Shown here: positions 46,597 through 56,091 of the stretch, piece after piece
Position numbering within the stretch: position 1 is the stretch's first letter
Layout: the number at the start of each line of letters is the position of its first letter
Source of the DNA: Chloroflexi bacterium TSY
Lineage (GTDB): Bacteria; Chloroflexota; Anaerolineae; Caldilineales; Caldilineaceae
Length of the DNA stretch: 64,000 bases
Assembly (NCBI GenBank): GCA_019217005.1
Contig: JAHBNG010000069.1
Location: 1 to 64,000 of the forward strand
Reading direction: 5' to 3'
The notes under the pieces: model-generated
The model's database searches: none
What the model was told of the DNA's origin: nothing
What the model saw: only the letters and a program-made list of their open reading frames with translations
Position numbers and translations under genes: made by a program

Positions 46597-47652
46597 TTGC
46601 GGAATAGCAAACGCATCTTGCGCATCCTACCAGTGGTTGGGGGGGTGGTGCTGATTGGATTTTTGTTGTGGCAAGTAGAGCCCCAAACAATCGTTCGCTC
46701 TCTTCGAGATGCAAGTCCCCGCTGGCTGTTTGTGGGCTGTCTTTATTATCTACTCACAAATGTGCTCCGCGCTTGGCGACTGGGCGTTTTATTGCGCATC
46801 CCTGGAATTTCGTCCCCTCTGCGTCTGCTACCTGAACTCTTCGCACTCAGTTTCCTGAACAATGTATTACCTTCTCGCACGGGTGAGCTCTCATTTCCAT
46901 ATTTTTTGTATCGCCGTCATAAGAGATCGATTGGTGAGAGCACGACAGCGCTCTTACTGGCACGCATTTTCGATTATATTGCCGTGGCCTCCCTGTTTCT
47001 TCTCTTTGCATTTGGTCAGTTCTCTACGCTTGCACTGGACTCGACCGGCTTACTCCAAATCGTGGCGATCCTACTCTTGATATCGCTCATCATGATTCTA
47101 TCTCTGGCATGGTTTAGTCAATTCCTTCTGTGGCAGATCGAAAGATTAGCAGATCAAAAGTATATCGAACAGGGAACGGTTCAAGGACGTATCTTGACGC
47201 TGGTTTCGCAACTAGCGACCCAAGCCACGTCGACCCTACAAATTATGCGAGAGGGACGAATATTTGTCCTTACACTTGGCTGGTCATTCGCGATTTGGCT
47301 GACTACCTTTGCTTGGTTTGACGCTTTCTTACGGGCAACCGATTTTAATCAACCTTATCCACTCGTCGTGGTTGGGGCGACATTGGCCAGCATTGCGAAG
47401 GCGATCCCTTTTATTAGCATCGGCGGCTTTGGTGCCCACGAAGCTGGTTGGACGATTGGATTTTCGCTGGTCGGGATGAATATTGATGAAGCGATAACAA
47501 GCGGATTTGCAGTGAATATCTTGACATTAGGTATGTCTATACTCTTTGGTGGCCCAATGCTCATCTACCTTGGACTCCAAGGGCAACGGTCTAATCGTCA
47601 GAATAAAACCGGCGCGGAGTCGGTGACGTTCTCAAGTTCAAGCGGTTCATAG
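46597..47652 (+). CDS. Lysylphosphatidylglycerol synthase TM-region/flippase-like protein
   Basis: The protein has 351 residues with about eight membrane helices, starting at TTG 46597 preceded by GAGGAG at 7 bases. FALSFLNNVLPSRTGELSFPYFLYRR near 85 is the core PF03706 motif. SIAKAIPFISIGGFGAHEAGWTIGF near 265 is the second hallmark (GGxGxREA-like, here GAHEAG). These proteins move or modify lipid-linked substrates across the inner membrane. Only the integral part is present, without the soluble aminoacyl transferase domain, as in many glycan-related loci. Confidence 0.87.
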   Translation: MRNSKRILRILPVVGGVVLIGFLLWQVEPQTIVRSLRDASPRWLFVGCLYYLLTNVLRAWRLGVLLRIPGISSPLRLLPELFALSFLNNVLPSRTGELSFPYFLYRRHKRSIGESTTALLLARIFDYIAVASLFLLFAFGQFSTLALDSTGLLQIVAILLLISLIMILSLAWFSQFLLWQIERLADQKYIEQGTVQGRILTLVSQLATQATSTLQIMREGRIFVLTLGWSFAIWLTTFAWFDAFLRATDFNQPYPLVVVGATLASIAKAIPFISIGGFGAHEAGWTIGFSLVGMNIDEAITSGFAVNILTLGMSILFGGPMLIYLGLQGQRSNRQNKTGAESVTFSSSSGS

Positions 47653-47793
47653 GGGTCTTTGATGTTGCACAAGCAATTGCAGTCAAGCTTTTTAAAAAGC
47701 TAGCTGATTCAACTGACAGAATATCTTGGTGGTATAATCAGGTTAGAAAATTTTAGAGTGCTCATCTATTTAGGAATTCAAGGCGACATCATA

Positions 47794-48261
47794 ATGATGA
47801 CTATTCTTATTGAACATCAAGTACCAGAGAGAGGAACGTTTCAGATCAATAGGTCGATCACAATCAAGCTTTCTGCACAAGAGGCACGTAAAAAGGTTGA
47901 TCGCTGGTTGTTGCATTATGTCAGTACCATGTTAGGTGCAGATGAACCGCAATTAAGAGTCGGGACCCAAACCGTGTGGGTTGTTCCAATATATTTTGGT
48001 GCTCCCCATACTGGACGCGTAGGTCAAGTTGGAACAGTTGAAGTCGATGCTATATCGGGTGAGCTATTAAAACTTATAGAGCGCAAAGCTGAAATCGAAA
48101 AGCACGCCCATATGTTAGCCGAAAACCTGCCGCCATTTCGGTTGCGTAGTACACCGGATGAATATGTAGCTGAAAATCTCTCAGTAAGTCACCCCATCGC
48201 ACCACCATCAGGAAGTCCTCTGGACCTTCTTGAAGCTGAAGTTCCATCAGTTGATGTCTAA
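47794..48261 (+). CDS. Unrecognised 155-residue partner protein
   Basis: The start ATG at 47794 is chosen because AAGG precedes it and the longer GTG frame has no ribosome binding site. Residues 20-50 are predicted helical (KLSAQEARKKVDRWLLHYVS). Residues 60-105 read as beta strands with WVVPIYF, then GQVGTVEVDAISGELL, the layout of PepSY-like protease inhibitors and chaperones. The C-terminus is Pro-rich. It lies 3 bases before the cysteine peptidase gene and must be cotranscribed. I infer a proregion, inhibitor or substrate of that peptidase. Confidence 0.65.
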   Translation: MMTILIEHQVPERGTFQINRSITIKLSAQEARKKVDRWLLHYVSTMLGADEPQLRVGTQTVWVVPIYFGAPHTGRVGQVGTVEVDAISGELLKLIERKAEIEKHAHMLAENLPPFRLRSTPDEYVAENLSVSHPIAPPSGSPLDLLEAEVPSVDV

Positions 48262-48264
48262 CGA

Positions 48265-48720
48265 ATGCAATACGAATTTCCTGCTGTTCACTTACCTATC
48301 TTACACATCCAGCAGCGTGAACCAGGGGACTGTTTAGTAGCGTGTGCTTACATGGTGCTTAGATATTTAGGAAAATCATATCGCTATGGACGTATACGCA
48401 GGCTGCTACAAGTTCAGAAGGGTTATGGAACCCCTTTCCCCAGAATACGCGCATTAGCACGTCTAAATGTTGATGTTGTCTATCAACAGGGCACACTACA
48501 TGATTTATATAGATATCTAATACAAGGTTGGCCATCCATCGTCCCTGTTAAAACTAGTGATCTTCCTCATTGGGAAAATATCCAAATCGATCATGCTGTT
48601 GTCGTCGTGGGGATAGACTCCTTCTCTGTAAATATTAATGATCCAGCCTTTGATAGGGCACCGATTCGAGTTCCAATCGGTGACTTCGATCTAGCCTGGT
48701 TAGAACGCAATGAGATGTAG
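48265..48720 (+). CDS. C39-like papain-fold cysteine peptidase
   Basis: The protein has 151 residues, about the size of the isolated peptidase domain. QREPGDCLVACAYMVLRYLG holds the catalytic Cys27 after a Gln/Asp-rich oxyanion strand. IDHAVVVVGID near 109 holds the His and NINDPAF near 124 the Asn/Asp, giving the order Cys-His-Asp of C39 bacteriocin-processing peptidases. It has no membrane or ABC domain and no signal peptide, unlike transporter-linked C39. With the PepSY-like partner it forms a compact two-gene unit. Confidence 0.78.
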   Translation: MQYEFPAVHLPILHIQQREPGDCLVACAYMVLRYLGKSYRYGRIRRLLQVQKGYGTPFPRIRALARLNVDVVYQQGTLHDLYRYLIQGWPSIVPVKTSDLPHWENIQIDHAVVVVGIDSFSVNINDPAFDRAPIRVPIGDFDLAWLERNEM

Positions 48721-48906
48721 GCTGTATTAGGATAGCTGTGACACTGAACACGGCTGCCACCCAGTCTCAAGACCTCGTTTTTCGATTACCCCACGAGATG
48801 AGAAGATAGTGGAAGTCGCCTTGAATTAATAGAGATTAAACACAATGTTTGCACCTTACGTTAATGAGGCCGACATAGAACGCGTATAGGGCAGATAAGA
48901 CGGAAA

Positions 48907-51174
48907 ATGAAGTATATCCTCACTCTACCAGCGATTCTGGTCGTCTACCTATTACTTGCCAGCACATACAGCATCATGAACCCCCTTTTCGAGTCTCCAG
49001 ATGAGGTGTGGCATTACGAGTATGTCCGCTGGTTGGTGGAAGGAGAGGGCTTACCCCGCCCAGAAGATGTGGGCCATTCCCCCTGGCATCAAGAGGGGAG
49101 TCAACCACCACTCTACTACCTGAGTGCAGCCTTTATTACGTTGCCAATCTCAACAGCAAATGCAGAGCAGGTCATTCGCTACAATCCACACGCGGCCATT
49201 GGGCAACCCGATTCGTTTGGCAACAAGAATGTGATAATTCATGGCCGTGCCGATGCGTGGCCTTGGCAGGGGGTTGCTTTGGCTGCTCACATCGTTCGTT
49301 TCTTCTCTATTTTGCTTGGTGCTGTCACCATTACCTGTACCTTTTTGATTGCTCGCACAGTTTTTCCGGAGCAAACAATAATTGCCTCACTTTCCGCATT
49401 GCTGCTGGCTCTAAATCCCCAGTTTCTCTTCCTGAATGCGGCCATTAACAACGACAATCTTGTGACCGCATTTTGTGCAGCGGTTCTGGTTCTTCTGGTT
49501 CAGCTCATCCAACAATCAAGCCTGGTTGATCCAGATCTGGCAGAAGCAACGCCCACGGTGCCAACCACAAAGCAACTGATCGGATTGGGTGTATTGCTTG
49601 GAGCCGCTGCCCTCAGCAAACTCAGCGGCGTCTTTATTCTCGTTCCAGCTGGATTAACGCTCCTCTATTTATCATCGAAACAGCGCTCATTTGCCCACTT
49701 ACTGAGGTGGAGTTTCGTTACGGGTGTTACGGCTCTGCTCATTGCGGGATGGTGGTTTGCGCGCAACTGGTGGCTCTACGGCGATCCGCTTGCATTGGAA
49801 GTGATGTTCGCCGTTTTACCACGCCGGCCGGAACCGCCGACAATCACTGAACTAATCGCTCGTGCAGAAGGTGTTTGGCGCTCTATGTGGGCAGTGTTTG
49901 GTTGGTTCAACATCGTTGTGCCAGAATGGCTCTACAGAGGATATACAGTTCTCGCTCTCGTTGGGGCTGGTGGGTTCTTTCTCTATTGCTTGGCCACGGC
50001 GTACCAATGGTGGAGGCCTTCAAATGATAGAAATTCTCATTTGCCGCTACAGCTTATACAAGTAACCCTACTGTTTGCTTGGGTACTGATCATGTTTCTG
50101 AGTTTGCTTCGCTGGGCACAGATGCGCTATCCGCAAGGGCGCCTGTTGTTCCCAGCGATAAGCGCTGCGTCTATCCTCATTGCATTGGGGTTACTCCATT
50201 GGTTGCCCATTAAATTTCACAAAGTTACCACAGCCCTGATTGGTAGCCTGCTTTTCATTCCAGCTCTGATGGCTCCGTGGCTTTGGATCGCTCCAAGCTA
50301 TGCTGCACCAGATTTCACCACGGTGAATGGCGCCGCTGATCTTTCTTTCTCTGATGAACAGCCGCTGTTTGGCAACCAGATTCGACTGCAGAGTTATCAG
50401 CTTGGTCCAAGCACGCTTGCGCCTGGTGACGCCTTAGCGCTTCATCTCGTCTGGCAAGCAACCAAGAACATTCCTGAAAATTATAGCGTCTTTATCCATC
50501 TTGTAGATGAAATCGATATCTTGCAAGCGCAACGCGATAGCCTTCCCGGTGCTGGCAATGCGCCCACGCACGACTGGGAGCCGGGGGAGAGAATCTATGA
50601 CCATCATCTCATTGATATTCCTGCAACAATGCCAACACCAACACGTCTTCGTGTAGACATCGGACTCTATCAGCATGAGACAGGTGAACGGCTTGCCGTT
50701 GGAGAATCCGATCTCTGGACGCTTGGCTTTGTGGAGATCGAGTCACCAGGCGATGACGCGACAACTCGCCCGCAGGAATATATCAACTTCGACAATCAGA
50801 TTGCACTCATCAATTTTGAATTTGACCGCCGGGTTTTGCGACCGGGCGAAACGTTGAATGTGACCTTGTTGTGGGAAGCACTTGCGGAACCGAAAGGCGA
50901 CTACAAGGTGTTTACCCACCTCATCTACCCACCCGATGCAACCTGGGCCCAGATGGATAGCCGTCCCCAACGCGGCGCCTCTCGCACAACAGACTGGCAA
51001 GCTGGCCAACTAATCGAGGACGCCCACGAGCTAACCCTGCCAGAGAATGCACCCCTTGGCGTCTACTTCATCGAGATCGGACTCTACGATGATGACACCC
51101 ACGATCGCTTGAAGGTGAACTTCAGCGATAAGGGTATTGTTTTGGGACAGGTGCGCGTGGCTGGGGCGGATTAA
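48907..51174 (+). CDS. DUF2142-like membrane glycosyltransferase with C-terminal beta domains
   Basis: The protein has 755 residues. The first loop MNPLFESPDEVWHYEYVRWL has the acidic DE-x-H-like motif of GT-C family enzymes (GT39/ArnT/PMT type), and GSQPPLYYLSAA follows near 65. Ten or more membrane helices reach to about residue 460. The exported C-terminus has two homologous units, YQLGPSTLAPGDALALHLVW and FDRRVLRPGETLNVTLLW, each followed by YSVFIHLVD or YKVFTHLIY, so two beta-sandwich domains about 125 residues apart. It probably transfers a sugar from a polyprenyl donor outside the membrane. Confidence 0.82.
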   Translation: MKYILTLPAILVVYLLLASTYSIMNPLFESPDEVWHYEYVRWLVEGEGLPRPEDVGHSPWHQEGSQPPLYYLSAAFITLPISTANAEQVIRYNPHAAIGQPDSFGNKNVIIHGRADAWPWQGVALAAHIVRFFSILLGAVTITCTFLIARTVFPEQTIIASLSALLLALNPQFLFLNAAINNDNLVTAFCAAVLVLLVQLIQQSSLVDPDLAEATPTVPTTKQLIGLGVLLGAAALSKLSGVFILVPAGLTLLYLSSKQRSFAHLLRWSFVTGVTALLIAGWWFARNWWLYGDPLALEVMFAVLPRRPEPPTITELIARAEGVWRSMWAVFGWFNIVVPEWLYRGYTVLALVGAGGFFLYCLATAYQWWRPSNDRNSHLPLQLIQVTLLFAWVLIMFLSLLRWAQMRYPQGRLLFPAISAASILIALGLLHWLPIKFHKVTTALIGSLLFIPALMAPWLWIAPSYAAPDFTTVNGAADLSFSDEQPLFGNQIRLQSYQLGPSTLAPGDALALHLVWQATKNIPENYSVFIHLVDEIDILQAQRDSLPGAGNAPTHDWEPGERIYDHHLIDIPATMPTPTRLRVDIGLYQHETGERLAVGESDLWTLGFVEIESPGDDATTRPQEYINFDNQIALINFEFDRRVLRPGETLNVTLLWEALAEPKGDYKVFTHLIYPPDATWAQMDSRPQRGASRTTDWQAGQLIEDAHELTLPENAPLGVYFIEIGLYDDDTHDRLKVNFSDKGIVLGQVRVAGAD

Positions 51175-51575
51175 TTTTGTCTTTGTCGTCTGAGCAGGAG
51201 AAGACCGAGATAGGCAATGACGAAAGCAGTGCGGATAAAGATATCAGGCCATGGGTCGCCGATTAACCAAGCTCTGCCGATCTCAAGGTATCCCTTCGTG
51301 CCCATCCAACCGTGACGAATAATCATCACGGCCGCGAGCCAATCGATATATGGTGGCTGCATCGGGGCTGCAACAAAACAAACCAGACCGATCAACATAT
51401 AGAAGAGGGAGATGCTGGCAAGCGTTGCCAGGATGAGTGACTCATCTTCGGCTCCGCTAAGGTCCACGAGCGTAGCAAACGTAGCCTCTGGCGCAAGCAA
51501 AGAGACCAGTCCGAAACCAACCGAAATCAGGGCATCGATGATGAAAATTGTGGAGAGCAATCTTGAATAAGTCAT
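51171..51575 (-). CDS. Small four-helix membrane protein
   Basis: The protein has 134 residues with four hydrophobic segments (FIIDALISVGFGLVSLL, ATLASISLFYMLIGLV, PYIDWLAAVMIIRHG, IFIRTAFVIAYLGLLLL). It is convergent with the glycosyltransferase and overlaps its stop codon by four bases. I recognise no family or function. Confidence 0.6.
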   Translation of the reverse strand: MTYSRLLSTIFIIDALISVGFGLVSLLAPEATFATLVDLSGAEDESLILATLASISLFYMLIGLVCFVAAPMQPPYIDWLAAVMIIRHGWMGTKGYLEIGRAWLIGDPWPDIFIRTAFVIAYLGLLLLRRQRQN

Positions 51576-51650
51576 TGTTTGAGTGCGGTTTCGGCGATCG
51601 CTTGCAACGAAAGGAGCCGATGACGCTTCACGGCCACCGCGTCTCGTGGC

Positions 51651-52466
51651 TTATTTCACTCCTACCCGCACACGATAACTGATATAGCCGGGTAGCCCAC
51701 GTTCCCCTAAGATTCTCTGGGCCACTTGGCGCAGCTCGTCAAGTCCCAACTCCGTTGCGCTCACGCCTTGATCCAACACGCCAGGCATACGGCTCAGGAC
51801 ATAGCCGACCCAGCGCTCTGCCGTGCATCGCTCAATGTGGTGTATCGCAACCTCCTTGACATACCGAAAATGGCCACTCTGTTGCATGCGTGCCAGATGC
51901 TCGCTCTTGGCCCACTGCTGCCAGCCGGTGCTCCCGTTCGTCTGCCACCATTCCCGCAGCCGCGCCATGCAGTGCTCGAACGCACGCTCAGCCTCCCACT
52001 GCACCGTGGGGGGCCAGTCATAATCGTACGCCGCAAACACCCCGCCTGACCGCAGAATGCGCGCCGCTTCGGCCAACGTACTGACCGGTTCCATCCAATG
52101 GAGGGCTTGCCCACAGGTGACGATATCTGCGGCGCCATCGGGCAGACTCGTGTGCTGGGCGATTCCAGCCTGAAAATTCACATGAGATGCAGTGTTTGCG
52201 GCTTCCGCGATGAGCCGCATTGCATCGAGCGGCTCAATGCCGAGCACCTGCCGCGCCCGCCGTGTCCAGATGAACGTGGAGATGCCCGTGCCACTGCCCA
52301 GATCCACAACCAGGTCCGGTTGGACCGTATTCGCCAACTGCAGGAGCAGGTCGATGAGGGCCGCAGGTGGTCTGGGACGATATGCATCGTAGCGGTCTGC
52401 AAACCCGGGGTGCGTGTAACCGGGGCGTTGCGCATTCAGGAAGGGATCATAAGGTGCTGTACTCAT
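51651..52466 (-). CDS. Class I SAM-dependent methyltransferase
   Basis: The protein has 271 residues from the ATG at 52466, chosen for GGAG 9 bases upstream. LVVDLGSGTGISTFIW near 55 is motif I (SAM glycine-rich loop), VLGIEPLDAM is motif II and ADIVTCGQALHWMEP near 118 with ILRSGGVFAAYDYDWPP is the family core. AHERFADRYDAYRPRPP-like N-terminus (here HPGFADRYDAYRPRPP) places it in the Methyltransf_11 group acting on small molecules. The codon usage and GC are visibly higher than in its neighbours, suggesting separate acquisition. Substrate unknown. Confidence 0.87.
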   Translation of the reverse strand: MSTAPYDPFLNAQRPGYTHPGFADRYDAYRPRPPAALIDLLLQLANTVQPDLVVDLGSGTGISTFIWTRRARQVLGIEPLDAMRLIAEAANTASHVNFQAGIAQHTSLPDGAADIVTCGQALHWMEPVSTLAEAARILRSGGVFAAYDYDWPPTVQWEAERAFEHCMARLREWWQTNGSTGWQQWAKSEHLARMQQSGHFRYVKEVAIHHIERCTAERWVGYVLSRMPGVLDQGVSATELGLDELRQVAQRILGERGLPGYISYRVRVGVK

Positions 52467-52513
52467 CACGTCTTTCTCCAAAGTCATGGCAATCTAGTGA
52501 TGGTCACTTCAGC

Positions 52514-53389
52514 TCAACCCTTCAATCCCGTCGTCGAGATACCCTGAATAAAGTACTTCTGCGCAATAAAGAAGACAGTTAAGCAGGGGAGGATCATCAG
52601 AAATGACATCGCCATGATTGCGTTCCAGTCGACATCAAACTGGTCGCGGAACATGGCCAGACCAAGCGCCATCGTGAACATTTTGGACTTGTTGAGGAAA
52701 ATGAGCGGTTCGAGGAAAGAATTCCATTCACGCATAAAGGTGAAGATGGCAACCGTTGCCAATGCCGGTCGGGAAAGTGGAAGGAGAATGCGCCAGAGAA
52801 TCCCCAAGGACGAACAGCCATCGATTTTGGCCGCATCATCCAGATCACGCGGTAGGGTCATAATATATTGACGCATTAGGAAGATGAAGAATGCATTCCC
52901 CGCAAACGAAGGAACCCATAGAGGCAAGTGTGTATTGATCCACCCCCACGACTTAAAGATGAGAAATTGGGGAATCATCAGCACTTGAAATGGCAACATC
53001 ATCGTACTGAGCGTGAGCACAAAGAAGAATTCACGCCCGGGCCAGCGCAGCCGCGCAAACGAGTAAGCAACCAATGCACAACTCAACATACGACCAATAA
53101 TAGAGAGAAAGGTGATCTTGACTGTGTTGATAAAGTAGATATTAAAATTGGCGCGAGTCCATGTATCGTAAAAGATGGACCATTTCGGAGGGTTGGGAAT
53201 CCAAATTGGTGGAATTTTGAACATCTGCTCCGTTGGTTTAATGGCCGTTGTGAACATCCAAATCAACGGAAAAAAGAAGAGGAGGCTGATGCTGATCAGG
53301 AGCAGATAAAGAACGAGCGTTCTCAGGAAACTGCCAGCTTGTATGCCACCGATGCGGCGCGTTGCAAGTGATGTAGAAATAGCTGCCAT
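52514..53389 (-). CDS. Sugar ABC transporter permease (MalG type)
   Basis: The protein has 291 residues. The start is set at 53389 because the upstream permease stop (53397) leaves only seven bases; earlier in-frame Met codons lie inside that gene. Six membrane helices and the EAA loop DDAAKIDGCSSLGILWRILLP are present, and it ends QKYFIQGISTTGLKG, the intact version of the terminus lost behind the MITE at 26022. It forms the third transporter with 53397 and 54700. Confidence 0.92.
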   Translation of the reverse strand: MAAISTSLATRRIGGIQAGSFLRTLVLYLLLISISLLFFFPLIWMFTTAIKPTEQMFKIPPIWIPNPPKWSIFYDTWTRANFNIYFINTVKITFLSIIGRMLSCALVAYSFARLRWPGREFFFVLTLSTMMLPFQVLMIPQFLIFKSWGWINTHLPLWVPSFAGNAFFIFLMRQYIMTLPRDLDDAAKIDGCSSLGILWRILLPLSRPALATVAIFTFMREWNSFLEPLIFLNKSKMFTMALGLAMFRDQFDVDWNAIMAMSFLMILPCLTVFFIAQKYFIQGISTTGLKG

Positions 53390-53396
53390 AAAGATA

Positions 53397-54361
53397 TTAC
53401 CCGCCTGCATAAAAGACCCACCGCCTGGACAACCGAAGTTGTACAATCGTAAAGATCATGATCACAAGAAACAAGCAAGAGCCGCCCCGTAGCCCATCCG
53501 CCCCCACCAAAATGAAATGTTGTAGAGATACAACGCATAGAACATGGTTGCGTTGTTGGGGCTTCCGCTTCCACTCGTTGCCACAAAGGCTACCGTGAAA
53601 ACCTGAAAAGCACCAATAATACCCGTGATCGTATTGAAGAGAATCACGGGAGAGAGCATCGGCAGAGTGATGTGGCGGAATTGGCGTAAGTTTGTCGCAC
53701 CATCGATTTTGGCTGCTTCGTACAACTCAACCGGAATGTTCTGCAAGCCAGCCAGAAAGATCACCATCGTTGCACCGCCGGCCCCAGTCAACGTCATCAC
53801 GATCAGGGCCGGCTTGGCCCACGTTTCGCTCTGCAGCCACAAGGGTGCGGGCAACCCAATCGACCGGATGAAGTAATTCACCAGACCAATGCTCGGATCA
53901 AGAATCCACATCCAGAGCAATGCAACGGCCACGCCTGCCACAATCGAAGGCACAAAGACCATCGTGCGAAACATAGGAATGCCAATCAACTTTTGGTTCA
54001 TTAACATGGCAAGCAAGAGCGATGCCACCAATCCCAGCGGCACAGCGAGCAACACAAAATAACTCGTATTCCAGAGCGACTTCCAAAATAGCCGATCATC
54101 GGTGAACATCTCAATGTAGTTGCCAAAACCGATCCACGCCAATGGATAGCCAATCTTGAAATTCGTGATGCTGAGCACAAAAGAATAGAGAAACGGCCCT
54201 GCATAAAAGAGCACGAGTCCAATAATCCAAGGTGCGGCAAAAACCCACCCCTCTATTGCTTCACGCCGACGGGAGGCAGATACATATGGACCGAGCATTC
54301 GACTCAGAAAGCCAGGGTTCTTGCTGGGGAATTTTCTTGCTGTTTCTGTTGCAGCAGCCAT
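53397..54361 (-). pseudogene. Sugar ABC permease (MalF type) with 3' frameshift
   Basis: The first 300 codons are intact, including the EAA loop YEAAKIDGATNLRQFRHITLP. Near 53471 a base is missing: ALACFL-stop should read ALAWFLVIMIF, and the correct frame then runs to RRWVFYAGG-stop at 53397. Restoring one base gives 321 residues. The lesion removes half of the last helix. A sequencing error is possible, but decay of the other two transporter sets makes mutation believable. Confidence 0.85.
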
Positions 54362-54699
54362 TGTGTCTCAACCTTAGAATCTATCCGAAAAGTGGTTGTG
54401 AGTGCAATCAGCCCATCGAGCGAGAATGCACCATCACAGAGCTTTTCGGATAAGCACTTACTGTGGGAGATGATTTGGGAGCCAATCGTAGGTCACTTCT
54501 CTGAAGTAACGAGCATCAAGAACCTTGGAGCCTCGCTTGGAAAGGGCCATTCTTTTGATATAAGTCCCGCCAGAGACGGGACCTACGATACACCGAAGTG
54601 TGTCCCAAAGTGTGTAAATGGAGCCGATTCTATGACTGAGCAGCATCCATTTACACACTTTAGTGGTATGCACTCCGATAAACTGTCATGAATCACGCC
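54362..54699. other. Intergenic cluster of three inverted repeats
   Basis: A TATCCGAAAAGT element occupies 54379-54452, an element with arms ATCGTAGGTC and GACCTACGAT occupies 54485-54589, and a GTGTGT family element occupies 54598-54673. These three fill nearly the whole gap between the receptor stop and the permease start of one operon, which probably uncouples receptor and permease expression. Confidence 0.75.
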
Positions 54700-56091
54700 C
54701 TAGGCCTCTGGAATCTTGTAAGGCGGTGCGTTCTTTAACCCTTCTTCCCAAATATCAGCACAATTCTGGAGTGCTTCGGAGACGCTGATCTTGCCCAATG
54801 CAGCTTCTTCGAAGAAGTTACCGCCGCTTTGACGCAGCTCAAAATATCCCGGCGGATTGATGACGTCATACCCATGTTCTGCACCCATCTCCAAGAAATG
54901 TCCAACGTACGGTGACTCTTTCACAAAATCGGACTCGACGGCTGACTTGCGAACAGGTATATAGCCACCCCATTCACTGTAGAAGACGTTGTGCGTGGTG
55001 TTGCTGAAGATGTGGCAGAACTCAGTGGCCGCAGCTGGGTCGATCGAAGAGGGGGCCACGGATAGGAAATTGCGCCAAGAGATGGAGTTTTTGCGCCCTG
55101 TTCCATCTTTAGCCTCAAGCGGGAAAGCAAAGCCTAAATCTTCAAAAAAGTCCGGATTGAATTTCAAGACATCGCGTGGATTGCTGCCGTGGCCGCGCAT
55201 ATGCATGGCGATATTCTGATTGGCAAAGTGAGGGATTGGTGCTTCGTCGGGCAATCGCGCCACGCCTTCTGGATAGAGGGTCTGGAAGAGTTCCACAAGC
55301 CAAGCCAACGCTGCTTCTCCCTGCTCTGTGTTGAAGCGCACTTCCGTGTAGGACTCATCGGCCATTTCGCCACCCAGCCGCTGAAGCTGCACTTCGAATT
55401 CCTGAAAGAAGCTTCTCCAATTGGTCGGCGCCCAGCCTCCGAGCTGCACGATACGGCCATCTTCCACTTTGTGCAGCTGAGTTGCGATCTCAAGATATTC
55501 CACATCTGTGGTTGGTGGACTCTCGGGATCCAAACCTGCTTCTTCAAGCGCGCTCTTCCAATAGAGCGTTACCGAAGGATGGCTCATGATCGGTACGCCC
55601 CATGTATACCCCGCAATCTGAGTCCCTTTGATGTTGGCTTCGAAATAATCATCCAGATCATCCCATGTTTCGAGATAATCATCCAATGGAATGCCTTCAC
55701 CACTGGTGGCCACGCGGCCAGCTGCCTGAGTACCCGCTTCGTGGATATCGGGTAGCGCATCGCCTGCAATAGAGGTCGTCAACTTTTGTCGATAGCCGTC
55801 GTATGGTACATGTTCTGGCACAAGTGTTACGCTGCCATCGTAGGTGTCTTGGAATTCGGGGTTGACCTCGTCGTTAATGTAATCGATCAATTCCGGATTC
55901 ATGCTGAACATCCACAACGTCAGTTCGGCTGTCTCGCCCACTGCCATGCTTGCTCCACTAGATTCTGGGGCGGTTCCCGGTAGGGCTGGACATGCCGCCA
56001 ACAGCGCACCACTTGCGACCATGGCCGATGTACACAAAAATGCACGACGACTTAACGTCGGCGATTGCTCAGTTCGTTGGTTTCTATTCAT
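54700..56091 (-). CDS. Extracellular sugar-binding lipoprotein (family 1)
   Basis: The protein has 463 residues. TLSRRAFLCTSAMVASGALLAAC is a twin-arginine signal with lipobox. The mature part begins AELTLWMFSMNPEL and has SIAGDALPDIHEAGTQAA and GYTWGVPIMSHPSVTLYWKSAL, as in CUT1 receptors. It heads the third sugar transport set. No ATPase or regulator lies nearby. Confidence 0.92.
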   Translation of the reverse strand: MNRNQRTEQSPTLSRRAFLCTSAMVASGALLAACPALPGTAPESSGASMAVGETAELTLWMFSMNPELIDYINDEVNPEFQDTYDGSVTLVPEHVPYDGYRQKLTTSIAGDALPDIHEAGTQAAGRVATSGEGIPLDDYLETWDDLDDYFEANIKGTQIAGYTWGVPIMSHPSVTLYWKSALEEAGLDPESPPTTDVEYLEIATQLHKVEDGRIVQLGGWAPTNWRSFFQEFEVQLQRLGGEMADESYTEVRFNTEQGEAALAWLVELFQTLYPEGVARLPDEAPIPHFANQNIAMHMRGHGSNPRDVLKFNPDFFEDLGFAFPLEAKDGTGRKNSISWRNFLSVAPSSIDPAAATEFCHIFSNTTHNVFYSEWGGYIPVRKSAVESDFVKESPYVGHFLEMGAEHGYDVINPPGYFELRQSGGNFFEEAALGKISVSEALQNCADIWEEGLKNAPPYKIPEA

